From Bacteroidales bacterium (GTDB lineage: Bacteria; Bacteroidota; Bacteroidia; Bacteroidales; JAADGE01), in assembly GCA_021648725.1 (NCBI GenBank), contig JAKISF010000023.1, positions 1-54,182 of the forward strand: a stretch of DNA of 54,182 bases. The letters are read 5' to 3'. This document shows positions 25,462 through 34,993 of this stretch, piece by piece (the first letter of the stretch is position 1; every line of letters begins with the position of its first letter). Under the pieces are notes generated by a model that saw only the letters and a list, made by a program, of their open reading frames with translations, searched no databases and was not told the DNA's origin. Both the position numbers and the translations under genes were made by a program.

Positions 25462-25491
25462 AACGTTACAAAAATATTTACTTGTAACGTT
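25462..25491 (-). terminator. Terminator of tRNA-Val
   Basis: AACGTTACA and TGTAACGTT perfect 9-bp arms enclose an AT loop, just beyond the tRNA 3' end on the minus strand and followed by T-rich sequence. Confidence 0.75.
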
Positions 25492-25504
25492 CTCATTTTA
25501 AATG

Positions 25505-25579
25505 TGATCCTTGGCAGATTTGAACTGCCGACCCCTTGCCTGTCAAGCAAGTGCTCTAAACCAACTGAGCTAAAGGATC
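25505..25579 (-). tRNA. tRNA-Val (GAC)
   Basis: The minus strand folds as a full tRNA: acceptor GATCCTT/AAGGATC, D arm with AGCTCAGTTGG, anticodon stem-loop CTTGC-TTGACAG-GCAAG (anticodon GAC), T arm with AGTTCAAATCT, discriminator A. CCA is not encoded. Confidence 0.93.
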
Positions 25580-25642
25580 TTTCTCAGAATATAAAATTAA
25601 AAACTGCCGGCATAATTACGCAAGCAGTTTTTAATTTTATTT

Positions 25643-27340
25643 TTATACTTCTTCTTTTTTAATATTCGGCAATTCCAAACCATAGCCTTTTCGTTTATCT
25701 TCATATTTTAACATAAATGCAAAAAGGAGTGCCAATATAGAAAGTCCCAAAAATATTAACATGTCATAGAAATAATCATATCTTATATTTAACTTTTCTT
25801 TTTCAATTACTTTGAACGCATTGCTTTTTCCTATTTGAATTACATTATCCAAAATATTTTCTTTTTTATCAGAAAAATTAACACTGTTTATTTCCTGAGA
25901 AATACTAAGATAAATTTCACTCTTAACACTTTCAGTATCAACATCTTTAATGGGCACAGGAACATAATCGGCATATTGAACAATAGAATCTACTGCTGTT
26001 CCTGTTGCTTTTTCAACTGCTTTATCAATATCTTCTGTTGTGAAATTATCTCCGATGAGAACTTCATTAAATGCTTTTTCAATTGCATCTTTTACTACAA
26101 TTTTATTTGGTGAAACATCCGGATTTGTAGTGTTTAAGACAGTCCCTAAAATCAAAGGAATAAACAACAAACCAATATTTTGAATCCAAAAAATCACGGC
26201 ATAAGCAGTACCTAATTGTTTTTCAGGAATAATTTTCGGAACTGAAGGCCACATTGCAGAAGGAACAAGAGAAAATCCGATTCCAAGAATAATAACCATT
26301 ACTGCAGCAACCCACCATAATGTTAAAGCCGGGATTGCTAATATTCCGTGAACAAAAATTAATATTAATGATCCGACAATCATAATTGTTGCTCCCTTGC
26401 CATACTTGTCATATATCCCTCCGAATAAAGGAGTTAAAAACAAGGTTCCGAAAGGTAATAATGCCGGAATAGTTCCCGCAAGATAAGGGCTTACATTATA
26501 TTTGTTAATCATTAAATCAGTTGCATAGAATAAAAACGGGAATACTGCCGAATAAAACAACACACATAAAATTGCAATATACCAAAATCCTCTGTTGCCT
26601 ATTATTAATAAAATATCTTTAACTTTAAACTCATCATCAGCTGAAACTTCTTCTTTTATACTTTCTTCTGATTTATCAAGTTTTTTATCTAAAATAGAGA
26701 AAAGAGTAAACGATACAACACCCATTATCATTACAATTAATGCAAATAAAATAGGAGCTGTTACAGTAAAATTCTTTGCAAGAGGCAATGATATTGCAAG
26801 AGCAAGTAATGTCCCTAACCTGGCAATAGACATTTGCATACCCATTGCTAATGCCATTTCCTTTCCTTTAAACCATCTAACAACCGCTTTTGAAATTGTA
26901 ATTCCGATAGCTTCTGTTCCTACACCAAAAATTGCAAACCCCATAGAAGAAAGAAATACTTGAGTTTTCATAGCTCCGAGAAGAGGAATATTGATTACCG
27001 CACCTTCAGCAAATTGATGTTTAACAGCCCAATAGTTCAAAGCTGTACCCAAAAACATTATAATAGTTGCTCCTAAACCTGTTTTTCTTACGCCGAGTTT
27101 ATCAAGAATAAAACCGCTAAAGATAAGCATAAATAAGAACACATTAAACCAAGCATAAGCTGATGTATAGGTTCCGAAATCTTCACTGTTCCAACCCAAG
27201 ATACTTTCAAGCATCGGTTTAATGGAAGATAAAGCATAATTAAAATAGTATGCACCAAAAATTGATAATGAGGCAAGAATTAAGGCAGTCCACCTTGCTC
27301 CTTTTGATTCTCGCAATGATTGTTTTATTTTATCAGTCAT
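25643..27340 (-). CDS. Major facilitator superfamily transporter with large loop between TM11 and TM12
   Basis: A 565-residue transporter with about 12 membrane segments. The loop 2-3 signature is FILDKLGVRKTG and its counterpart in the second half is FGGIYDKYGKGA. Overall it resembles NarK/oxalate-formate-antiporter-like MFS members, but no substrate residue is diagnostic. Unusually, about 115 hydrophilic residues (from TTNPDVSPNKIVVKDAI to KEKLNIRYDYF) lie between the last two membrane segments, likely forming a periplasmic domain. Such an insert is not part of the standard fold. The gene stands alone, divergent from dut. Confidence 0.85.
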   Translation of the reverse strand: MTDKIKQSLRESKGARWTALILASLSIFGAYYFNYALSSIKPMLESILGWNSEDFGTYTSAYAWFNVFLFMLIFSGFILDKLGVRKTGLGATIIMFLGTALNYWAVKHQFAEGAVINIPLLGAMKTQVFLSSMGFAIFGVGTEAIGITISKAVVRWFKGKEMALAMGMQMSIARLGTLLALAISLPLAKNFTVTAPILFALIVMIMGVVSFTLFSILDKKLDKSEESIKEEVSADDEFKVKDILLIIGNRGFWYIAILCVLFYSAVFPFLFYATDLMINKYNVSPYLAGTIPALLPFGTLFLTPLFGGIYDKYGKGATIMIVGSLILIFVHGILAIPALTLWWVAAVMVIILGIGFSLVPSAMWPSVPKIIPEKQLGTAYAVIFWIQNIGLLFIPLILGTVLNTTNPDVSPNKIVVKDAIEKAFNEVLIGDNFTTEDIDKAVEKATGTAVDSIVQYADYVPVPIKDVDTESVKSEIYLSISQEINSVNFSDKKENILDNVIQIGKSNAFKVIEKEKLNIRYDYFYDMLIFLGLSILALLFAFMLKYEDKRKGYGLELPNIKKEEV

Positions 27341-27444
27341 TATTTAAAATTTTATTTTAAAAAATCAGAGAACAAATAACGTAAATTCATACCGAATTAT
27401 AAAATTTTTTTTCATATTTGGTGCATAAAAAATACATTAAAAAG

Positions 27445-27876
27445 ATGAAACTAAAAATTGTTAATAAATCAAAACATCAACTTCCCGAATATGAAACAGT
27501 TCTGTCGGCAGGAATGGATTTAAGGGCAAATATTGTTAAGCCTGTAATTTTAAAACCTCTCGAAAGAGCTTTAATAAAAACCGGATTATTTATTGAACTT
27601 CCGGAAGGTTACGAAGCACAAATACGCCCCAGAAGCGGTTTAGCATACAAACACGGAGTGAGTATCGTAAACTCTCCCGGAACAATTGATGCAGATTATC
27701 GCGGAGAAATAGGAGTAATTTTAGTAAATTTATCTGATAAAGATTTTACGATTCAAGACGGAGAAAGAATTTGCCAAATGGTTATTGCAAAACACGAAAA
27801 AGCAGAGCTTATTGAAGTTGATATTTTAAATGAAACAAAAAGAGGTGCCGGCGGTTTCGGGCATACAGGAAAATAA
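27445..27876 (+). CDS. dut: Deoxyuridine 5'-triphosphate nucleotidohydrolase
   Basis: A 143-residue dUTPase, hydrolysing dUTP to dUMP and diphosphate. All five trimeric-dUTPase motifs are visible: [31 protein letters not shown] and the C-terminal [13 protein letters not shown] 27445 (MKLKIVNKS) is chosen because it matches normal family length; the upstream in-frame GTG adds basic residues only. It is followed by rdgB, another nucleotide-pool sanitising enzyme, 57 bp later. Confidence 0.96.
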   Translation: MKLKIVNKSKHQLPEYETVLSAGMDLRANIVKPVILKPLERALIKTGLFIELPEGYEAQIRPRSGLAYKHGVSIVNSPGTIDADYRGEIGVILVNLSDKDFTIQDGERICQMVIAKHEKAELIEVDILNETKRGAGGFGHTGK

Positions 27877-27933
27877 AGTTTGAAGTTTAATTTCATGTAA
27901 AATCATTTTATAAATAAATTTATCCGAACAAAA

Positions 27934-28509
27934 ATGAAACTTGTTTTTGCAACAAATAACAAACATAAACTTGAAGAGGTTAAGACGATAATTGACAACA
28001 AACTTGAACTCCTCAGTTTAAAAGATATAAAATGTTTTGAAGAAATTCCGGAAACTCAAAATACAATTGAAGGAAATGCTTCTCAAAAAGCAAATTATAT
28101 TTATGGAAAATATAAAATAAATTGTTTCGCAGATGATACAGGACTTGAAATAGATGCTCTGAACGGAGCTCCGGGTGTTTATTCCGCAAGATATGCAGGA
28201 AAAAATTGTTCTTTTGAAGATAATGTAAATAAAGTTCTCAGCGAGTTAAATAATGTTTCTGATAGACAAGCAAGATTTAAAACTGTTATTTCTTTGATAA
28301 TAAACGGTAAAGAATTTCAATTTGAAGGTATTATAAAAGGTAAAATCATTAAAGAAAAAAGAGGAACCTCCGGGTTTGGTTACGACCCTATTTTTTTACC
28401 CGAAGGTTACAACAAAACCTTTGCAGGACTGTCATCAGAAATAAAAAACAAAATAAGCCATAGAGGAATTGCAACAAATAAACTTGCGGAATTTTTAAAA
28501 ACTTTTTAA
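27934..28509 (+). CDS. rdgB: XTP/dITP (non-canonical purine NTP) pyrophosphatase
   Basis: A 191-residue HAM1-family enzyme that removes XTP and ITP from the nucleotide pool. Motifs are [15 protein letters not shown] at the N-terminus, [26 protein letters not shown], and [13 protein letters not shown] near the C-terminus. Its length and motifs are canonical. It lies between dut and porZ with gaps of about 55 bp, so the three may form a transcript. Confidence 0.96.
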   Translation: MKLVFATNNKHKLEEVKTIIDNKLELLSLKDIKCFEEIPETQNTIEGNASQKANYIYGKYKINCFADDTGLEIDALNGAPGVYSARYAGKNCSFEDNVNKVLSELNNVSDRQARFKTVISLIINGKEFQFEGIIKGKIIKEKRGTSGFGYDPIFLPEGYNKTFAGLSSEIKNKISHRGIATNKLAEFLKTF

Positions 28510-28564
28510 ACAATTTAATATCCTGTTTTTGCGTTAAAATTTAATTCACAATTTGCTAAAACCT

Positions 28565-30886
28565 ATGATATATTCTATTCGTTTAATCTTGATTTCTGTT
28601 ATTTTTTTTGTGACAAATACTGTTTCCTTTTCTCAAGTAAAAGTAGGAGAATGGAGAGAACATTTTTCTTATCGCAAAACTTCGTGCGTTGCAGATGCCG
28701 GAGATAAAGTATATGTTGCAGGAGAACTTGCCGTGTTTTCTTTCGATAAAGAAGATGGAAGCATCGAGCGACTGTCAAAAGTTAACGGCTTGTCTGACGC
28801 TGAAATTCAAACAATTGCATTCAATAAGGCAAATAACTCTTTAGTAATTGCTTACAAAAATTCAAATATTGACATTCTAAAAGATAACATAATCTATAAC
28901 CTTTCTGACATTAAAAGAAAACAAATAAGCCACAGTAAAACTATTAATAAAATTACATTTATAGGAAATACGGCATATTTATCATGCGGTTTCGGCATTG
29001 TTCTTCTGAATACCGAAAAATTAGAGTTTTCTGACACATATATAATAGGAGAAAACGCATCATACTTAAACATTAACGATATCAGTTTATTTAATAACAA
29101 TTTATATGCAGCAACGGACATAGGTTTGTATTATGCCGATATTAATGAAGGCAATCTTTCCGATTACAGAAATTGGCATTTAGTTACAAACATTCCTGAC
29201 TACCAATACAAAATCAACATTTTAAATTCTTTTAACGGAAATTTATTTGCCAATCAAATCAACCCGGCAACTGATAATGACACCTTATATTTTCTGAACA
29301 ATAATAACTGGAACATTTTTAATGAAAATTTTGACAATATTAAATCTGTTACAAATACTGAAAATAATATAGTTATTACACAAAAAGGGTTACTGAAGAT
29401 ATACGACACTTCATTTAATTTGGTGAAAACAGTTGATTGGTATCCTTTAATTAGCGGAGTATCAACATGGACAGATATGAGGTTCGGAATTACCGATGAA
29501 AATTTGAATATATTTATTGCTGACAATTTACACGGATTAGTTCAAACTAATTTCGGATATTTTGAATCTTCACTTCCCGACGGACCGTCAGACAATTACA
29601 CTGCAAAAGCGGAAACCTTTAACGGAACATTGATTACGACAAACGGAAACAATAAAGCAACCGGGTGGCGTGCTCCCGTCTATAATATATTTAAAGATGA
29701 AATGTGGGAAACATACGGCATTTCAAATGATACTGCAATGAACTTTTTTTCAATAGAAATTAACCCGAATAATCCCGATAATGTTTTCATAGGTTCATGG
29801 GGTTACGGAATTTTTGAATTTGACAATAATGTTTGGACAAAAAGCTACAATAATACAAACAGTTCTCTTCAAGCTATTTCCGGATATGATTACGGGTTTA
29901 TACGAATAAGTGATTTAACTTTCGACAATAATAACAACCTTTGGGTTGCTAACCAACATACAGGAGAACCTATTTCTGTTAAAACAAAAGATAATGAATG
30001 GCAAAGCTTCAATTTTAACGGAAGCATAACAAACTACTACCCTGAAGAAATAATTACAACACAAAACAATACAAAATGGGTTGTTTTAGGAGAAAGCAAA
30101 GGCATTCTTGCATTTAATGATAATAATACTCCGCTTGACAAAAATGATGACGACTATAAATTATTCAGTCCGGTTACAAGTGAAGGAGAGCCTGTTTCAA
30201 ATACTATTTTTTCTGTTGAAGAAGATAAAAGCGGGAATATTTGGGTAGGAACAGGCGAGGGTGTGGTTATTTATTATAATCCTGATGATGTATTTACCGA
30301 AAGTATTTATGCCGACAGAATACAACTTACATCATACGGAAATGATACTACCGAGCAATATTTATTAAGTACCGATGTTATTACGGACATTGAAACGGAC
30401 GGAGCCGACAGAAAGTGGATTGCTACACAAAATTCAGGAGTATTTTTGGTTTCGGATAACGGAAAAGAAGAAATTCACAATTTTAATAAATATAACAGCC
30501 CTTTAATTTCAAATTCAATTAATGATATTGCAATAAACCATAAATCCGGTGAAGTTTTTTTCTTAACCGATAAAGGAATGATGTCTTACCGAAGTGATGC
30601 CACAAAAGCCGGAGAAACATTCGGGAATGTTTATGTTTTTCCGAATCCTGTAAGACCTGATTATTCAGGATTAATTACCGTAACAGGTTTGGCTGACGAT
30701 GTAAATGTAAAATTTACCGACATCTCCGGAAATGTTGTTTTTGAAACAAATTCTCTCGGCGGACAAGCAATTTGGAACGGGCAAACTTTTAACGGAAGAA
30801 AAGTAAGTTCCGGAGTTTATCTTGTATATTCAACAAATGATGACGGAAGTCAAACTTTTCTTACCAAATTATTATTTCTAAATTGA
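28565..30886 (+). CDS. porZ: Type IX secretion system PorZ-like propeller protein
   Basis: A 773-residue exported protein with a Sec signal (MIYSIRLILISVIFF...SFSQ). Residues about 24-680 contain repeated propeller units of the two-component-regulator type (VKVGEWREHFSYRK, KVNGLSDAEIQTIAFN, NNLWVANQ, GNIWVGTGEGVV). The end is a T9SS type A sorting domain (VFPNPVRPDYSG, DVNVKFTDISGNVVFE, WNGQTFNGRKVSSGVYLVY). PorZ displays A-LPS to the T9SS sortase at the cell surface. Two propellers plus a sorting tail and this length fit PorZ rather than a generic secreted propeller. ATG 28565 starts the signal; TTG 28553 is in frame upstream. Confidence 0.85.
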   Translation: MIYSIRLILISVIFFVTNTVSFSQVKVGEWREHFSYRKTSCVADAGDKVYVAGELAVFSFDKEDGSIERLSKVNGLSDAEIQTIAFNKANNSLVIAYKNSNIDILKDNIIYNLSDIKRKQISHSKTINKITFIGNTAYLSCGFGIVLLNTEKLEFSDTYIIGENASYLNINDISLFNNNLYAATDIGLYYADINEGNLSDYRNWHLVTNIPDYQYKINILNSFNGNLFANQINPATDNDTLYFLNNNNWNIFNENFDNIKSVTNTENNIVITQKGLLKIYDTSFNLVKTVDWYPLISGVSTWTDMRFGITDENLNIFIADNLHGLVQTNFGYFESSLPDGPSDNYTAKAETFNGTLITTNGNNKATGWRAPVYNIFKDEMWETYGISNDTAMNFFSIEINPNNPDNVFIGSWGYGIFEFDNNVWTKSYNNTNSSLQAISGYDYGFIRISDLTFDNNNNLWVANQHTGEPISVKTKDNEWQSFNFNGSITNYYPEEIITTQNNTKWVVLGESKGILAFNDNNTPLDKNDDDYKLFSPVTSEGEPVSNTIFSVEEDKSGNIWVGTGEGVVIYYNPDDVFTESIYADRIQLTSYGNDTTEQYLLSTDVITDIETDGADRKWIATQNSGVFLVSDNGKEEIHNFNKYNSPLISNSINDIAINHKSGEVFFLTDKGMMSYRSDATKAGETFGNVYVFPNPVRPDYSGLITVTGLADDVNVKFTDISGNVVFETNSLGGQAIWNGQTFNGRKVSSGVYLVYSTNDDGSQTFLTKLLFLN

Positions 30887-30892
30887 TTAAAT

Positions 30893-31154
30893 TATTTGGC
30901 TGAAAACAGTGAAAATATACTTTTGTGAAAATCAAAATATGAAAATGAACATTTAAACTGTTTGCAATTTTTATTGCATCTTCCGGCAGGTTTAAAAGCA
31001 CCGTAGGTTCATAGCAAGTATTTGAAATGCGGTTTCCCCGCATAATAATCTTCCTCCGATTTCAACAGCTTCATTTACCCATTATTCAACTCTGGCAACT
31101 TCAAAAAGAGATATTAACGAACCGACTTCTGTTTTTTCAATTGCTTTCAGCATT
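30893..31154 (-). pseudogene. Aldehyde dehydrogenase remnant
   Basis: Minus-strand translation begins MLKAIEKTEVGSLISLFEVA, hits a TAA, and resumes WVNEAVEIGGRLLCG, matching the segment before the end of the catalytic domain of aldehyde dehydrogenases. The frame then shifts: GNRISNTCYEPTVLLNLPED continues the same family, and IKIANSL with LIFTK later corresponds to the EA..ANS..F..IFTK segment, with the usual EVFGPV stretch deleted. One stop, one frameshift and one deletion mark it as a decayed gene. Its 5' part, including the catalytic Cys/Glu region, is absent. Confidence 0.75.
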
Positions 31155-31173
31155 TTTATTTTTTTATTGTTAT

Positions 31174-32112
31174 TTATAACTTTAACATCCAAAGACTTGT
31201 TCCTTTACTTTTGTCAGGATCTTTGACAGATGTTTCAAATATCAGCAAACTTCCGTCGGGTGAAATTGAGGGTGCTCCGTCGTAACCTTTGTAAGTTGTA
31301 AGTTGTGTTTGACTTTCGCCCGTTATTGGTGCTTTATAAATATTTGCATACTCCACTCCGTAATCGGAACTAAATATAATGTATTGACCGTCAAGTGTAA
31401 ATACAGCATCTGTTTTGCTCCCTTCAAAATTTGTTATTTTAGTTTTATTTGTACCGTCGGTATTCATAATCCAAATATCCCATTGATTATTTTCTTCTTT
31501 TTGATACAAAATCTTATCACCTTTCGGTGACCAGTTAGGTTGCTTGCAATCTTTTCCTAAAGGCGTTAAATTAATATATCCTGAAGTTCCGTCAAGTTTA
31601 TATTTCATGATTACCCCGTTACTTTCTTCGTCTAATTTATGACTTTCAAAAACAACCCATTTTCCGTCAGGCGAAAAAGTAGGTTCATAGGCAACGCTGT
31701 CTTGCCTGTTAGTTATACGAATTTCATTCCCTGTTATGCCGTTTTCCCGAATATAAAAAATTTCATCATGCGGTTCTCTGTCGGATGAGAAAACAATAGA
31801 ATTACTTGAACTGTTCCAACACTCGCCGGGCAAATTTACATTACTGCTTCCGTCAACAATAAGTTCTTTTAACTCGTTAGTTTCAAGATTATATGTATAT
31901 AAATCGGAAGGGGGCTTGTTGTAACCTTTCCGGAAATTAGTAAAAACAATTGTTTTGCCGTCGGGCGAAAAAGCCGGATTTTGAATACTTCCGGATAAAT
32001 CAATCTCTAATTTAACGGCATCGTCTTGTCTGTTAATTTCAATATTACTTTTGCATGAAAGAAAACCCACAAAAAACATCAAAAAAGTAAATCTGTAAAT
32101 TGTTAATTTCAT
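31174..32112 (-). CDS. TolB-like PD40 propeller lipoprotein
   Basis: A 312-residue lipoprotein (lipobox FLSC at about 17-20). The body is a beta-propeller of TolB/PD40 repeats: NPAFSPDGKTIVFTNFRKG, YEPTFSPDGKWVVFESHKL, KQPNWSPKGDKILYQKEENN, TDAVFTLDGQYIIFSSDYG and APSISPDGSLLIFETSVKD. It is probably anchored facing the periplasm or cell surface and acts as a binding scaffold; no enzymatic residues are visible. It is adjacent to but separate from the aldehyde dehydrogenase remnant. A TAATTTTG box (plus 32148-32155) lies upstream. Confidence 0.85.
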   Translation of the reverse strand: MKLTIYRFTFLMFFVGFLSCKSNIEINRQDDAVKLEIDLSGSIQNPAFSPDGKTIVFTNFRKGYNKPPSDLYTYNLETNELKELIVDGSSNVNLPGECWNSSSNSIVFSSDREPHDEIFYIRENGITGNEIRITNRQDSVAYEPTFSPDGKWVVFESHKLDEESNGVIMKYKLDGTSGYINLTPLGKDCKQPNWSPKGDKILYQKEENNQWDIWIMNTDGTNKTKITNFEGSKTDAVFTLDGQYIIFSSDYGVEYANIYKAPITGESQTQLTTYKGYDGAPSISPDGSLLIFETSVKDPDKSKGTSLWMLKL

Positions 32113-32325
32113 AACATCTTTTTAAATGAATATTCCAATTCTTATCTCAAAATTATAATTTTTTTCAGAAATTCATTATCAAACCTTGCTTCATTTTTTC
32201 AAAAAACATTACATCCTGTCGCTACAAACAATTCTGCGATTAATTTAGTTTACTGAAAACAAGACATTTTAACACAAAATAAAGCTATTTTAACAAAAAA
32301 TTGATTAAATAACCGACTTTTATTT

Positions 32326-32333
32326 TATATTTG
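32326..32333 (+). promoter_or_regulatory. -7 element upstream of the acyltransferase gene
   Basis: TATATTTG matches TAnnTTTG 41 bp before the ATG at 32375. A TTG at 32301-32303 lies 22 bases upstream, slightly longer than the usual spacing. Bases 32156-32325 show no gene. Confidence 0.4.
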
Positions 32334-32374
32334 TAAATAGTAGAATATGGTTAAATTATAGACAAAACTCATAA

Positions 32375-34156
32375 ATGGAAAGATTAAAAGGCGAAGATTT
32401 TATAAACCCCAAATATGCTGAAAGGATTAATAATGATGTAGTTGCAAAATTTATTCTGCAACTAAAAAGTTATAACAAACTAAATAAAATTTATTCAGCT
32501 AACTTTGATAAAGACGGTATTGAATTTATAGATTCAGTGCTGGATTCATTAGGAATTCAATATGAAGTTGAAGAAAGCGACCTTGACAGAATTCCGGAGA
32601 AAGGTCCTTTTATCACAGTATCTAACCAGCCTTTCGGAGGAATTGACGGACTTTTGTTATTAAAAATAATATTAGAAAAAAGACCTGATTTCAAGTTGCT
32701 TGCAGACTATTTGCTCCATAATATAGAACCTTTAAATAATTTTTCAATTCCTATAAGCGAACAAAAAGGAATTGCTAACAAGTTCAATTTCACCACATTA
32801 AAAAGAACACTTAAACATCTCGAAGAAGGAAATGCCGTGGGTATTTTCCCAGCTGCAGAAATTTCAAAAGTTCACTCGTTACACAATATAAGCGATAAAA
32901 AATGGAAAAATTCTCTTATTAAGCTTGTAAAAATTGCAGATGTTCCGGTTGTTCCTGTTTATTTTAAAGGGAAAAACAGCTGGATTTTTCATTTATTAAG
33001 GAGTATTAACCCTGCTTTTCAGTCGGTAAGATTATCGAAAGAGTTTTTCAATAAAAAAAGAAAAAAGATTTATGTCAGGATAGGAAAACCTATTTCAGTA
33101 AAAGAACAACACGAATTCAAAGAAACTGAAATTTTTTCAAGATTTTTAAGAGCCAAAACGTATGCTCTGGGAACGCCTTTGATGGTTAAAAAATTTTTCA
33201 GACCTAAGTTTATTGCTCGGAGCAAAAAGGTTGAGAAAATAATTGACCCTATACCTGTAAGCAAATTACTTCCGGAAATTGAAATGCTAAAAAAAGATTA
33301 TTTCTTATTTGACAGTAATGAATATAGTGTTTTATGCGGCCCGTCAGTCGAAACACCAAATTTACTGACAGAGGTAGGCAGATTGCGAGAAGTTACGTTC
33401 AGAGAGATAGGAGAAGGAACAAACAGAAGCTTAGATCTTGACGAATTTGATTTATATTTTAATCAACTGATTATTTGGGATAACAAAAACAACAAAATAG
33501 CAGGAGCATACAGAGCCGGAAGGGGAGATGAAATTATGCAACAATTCGGACCGAAAGGGTTTTATATTCAATCTCTTTTTAATATTAAAAAAGAATTTCA
33601 TCCTATACTTGAAGAATCCTTAGAATTGGGGCGTTCATTCATTATTAAAGAGTATCAACGAAAACCTTTATCTTTATTTTTGCTTTGGAAAGGAATTTTA
33701 TACTTCCTGTTAAAAAATAGACAATACAGATACCTAATTGGTCCTGCCAGCATAAGCAATGATTTTACAAAATTTTCTCAAAGCTTAATTGTTGATTTTT
33801 TCAAGGCAAATTATTTTGATAATGATTTAGCAAAATATATTGTTCCCAGAAAACAATTTAAAGTTAAACAAAATCCTAATTTTGATAATGAAGTGTTCAT
33901 CAAAAATACGGGAAGTGATGTGAAAAAACTAGATAAATTTATACAAGATATTGAACCCGGATACAGTACACCCATATTGTTTAAGAAATATATTCAACTA
34001 AGTGCCAAGCTATTAGGATTTAATGTTGACCCTAAATTTAACAATTGTGTTGACGGTTTAATGATTCTTGACATTTTTGATGTGCCCTTAAGCACACTTC
34101 AATCATTATCAAAAGAATTTGAAGACGACTCTATTCTTGAAAGATTTAATTTTTAA
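32375..34156 (+). CDS. OlsF/GlsF-like bifunctional aminolipid acyltransferase
   Basis: A 593-residue protein. Residues about 55-290 form a PlsC-type acyltransferase domain (TVSNQPFGGIDGLLLL, then GNAVGIFPAAEISK). Residues about 310-530 are a GNAT-like domain of the OlsB type (AGAYRAGRG, LELGRSFIIKEYQRKPLSLF, LLWKGILYFL, YLIGPASIS). Together they match OlsF/GlsF proteins, which make ornithine or glycine lipids by N- and then O-acylation; the two products cannot be distinguished here. The usual NHPxGGxDG motif has Gln (Q85) where the catalytic His is expected, with the Asp at 91 retained, so the O-acyltransferase half may be altered. It is a single continuous frame. Confidence 0.82.
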   Translation: MERLKGEDFINPKYAERINNDVVAKFILQLKSYNKLNKIYSANFDKDGIEFIDSVLDSLGIQYEVEESDLDRIPEKGPFITVSNQPFGGIDGLLLLKIILEKRPDFKLLADYLLHNIEPLNNFSIPISEQKGIANKFNFTTLKRTLKHLEEGNAVGIFPAAEISKVHSLHNISDKKWKNSLIKLVKIADVPVVPVYFKGKNSWIFHLLRSINPAFQSVRLSKEFFNKKRKKIYVRIGKPISVKEQHEFKETEIFSRFLRAKTYALGTPLMVKKFFRPKFIARSKKVEKIIDPIPVSKLLPEIEMLKKDYFLFDSNEYSVLCGPSVETPNLLTEVGRLREVTFREIGEGTNRSLDLDEFDLYFNQLIIWDNKNNKIAGAYRAGRGDEIMQQFGPKGFYIQSLFNIKKEFHPILEESLELGRSFIIKEYQRKPLSLFLLWKGILYFLLKNRQYRYLIGPASISNDFTKFSQSLIVDFFKANYFDNDLAKYIVPRKQFKVKQNPNFDNEVFIKNTGSDVKKLDKFIQDIEPGYSTPILFKKYIQLSAKLLGFNVDPKFNNCVDGLMILDIFDVPLSTLQSLSKEFEDDSILERFNF

Positions 34157-34203
34157 AAGTCAATAATTTTTAATTCTTTTGTAAGTTTCTTATAAAAAAT
34201 CAT

Positions 34204-34863
34204 TTGGATATTACATTTATTATAAAAGGAGTTGCCATAGGCATTTTAGTTTCTATTCCGGTAGGACCGGTTGCCGTGCTGGCCATACAACGCTCTCTTA
34301 ACAAAGGATTTAAATCGGGCTTTATTACAGGCATCGGTGCAGCTTCTGCAGATATTGTATATGCTGTTATTGCAGGTTTCAGTATAACTTTTATATCAGA
34401 TTTTTTAATTGAAAACCAAACTTATATAAGAATAATAGGCGGCTTGTTTCTAATTCTGATAGGATACAGGATATTTATATCTAACCCTGCAAAACAAATT
34501 AGGAAACTAAGAACAAAAGGAAACAATTACTATAAAGATTTCTTCACAAGTTTTCTTGTAACTGTTTCAAACCCGTTGACAATACTTGCTTTCGGTGCTA
34601 TTTTTGCAAGTTTCAATATGGTAGATAAAGAAAGCGGTACCTTTTCTGTTTTTATTCTGATAATTACTGTTTTCAGCGGTGCTGCATTTTGGTGGATTGC
34701 CCTTACCGCAATTACAACTATTTTTAAAAATAAAATTCGTTTACGCAATCTTCTTTGGATTAACAGAATAACAGGAGTTTTAATTGTACTCTTTGCCGTT
34801 TTATTAATTATAAGTGCTTTTATTCCTGAAACTTCCGATTTAGGAACGCAGTTTCAAAAATAA
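34204..34863 (+). CDS. LysE-family amino-acid exporter
   Basis: A 219-residue membrane protein with about six segments. The LysE/RhtB signature is at the N-terminus: IGILVSIPVGPVAVLAIQRSLNKGF and the following SGFITGIGAASADIVYAVIAG. The second half has VSNPLTILAFGAIFASF. It would export an amino acid or related compound; the substrate is not predictable. Translation appears to start at TTG 34204, since no in-frame ATG or GTG lies upstream within the leader and the N-terminus is complete from there. It follows the OlsF-like gene by 47 bp. Confidence 0.88.
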   Translation: MDITFIIKGVAIGILVSIPVGPVAVLAIQRSLNKGFKSGFITGIGAASADIVYAVIAGFSITFISDFLIENQTYIRIIGGLFLILIGYRIFISNPAKQIRKLRTKGNNYYKDFFTSFLVTVSNPLTILAFGAIFASFNMVDKESGTFSVFILIITVFSGAAFWWIALTAITTIFKNKIRLRNLLWINRITGVLIVLFAVLLIISAFIPETSDLGTQFQK

Positions 34864-34912
34864 GTGTTAAGTGGCTTTACATAATCAGCTTTCACAAAAG
34901 TATTTTAGATAA

Positions 34913-34931
34913 TTATAATTCAGAATTATAA
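34913..34931. repeat. AT-rich inverted repeat
   Basis: TTATAATTC and GAATTATAA are perfect 9-bp arms separated by one base, between the LysE gene and the rhodanese-thioredoxin gene. It may be an operator or a weak terminator; no T run follows. Confidence 0.35.
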
Positions 34932-34993
34932 AAAATGTCAGGTTCTCACTTTTTTACGACTTATAATGAAAACAACCCGTAAAAAATAAAATA

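Noticed and set aside
30861-31043. 60-residue minus-strand ORF as an independent gene
   Set aside because: It is the second frame of the aldehyde dehydrogenase remnant.
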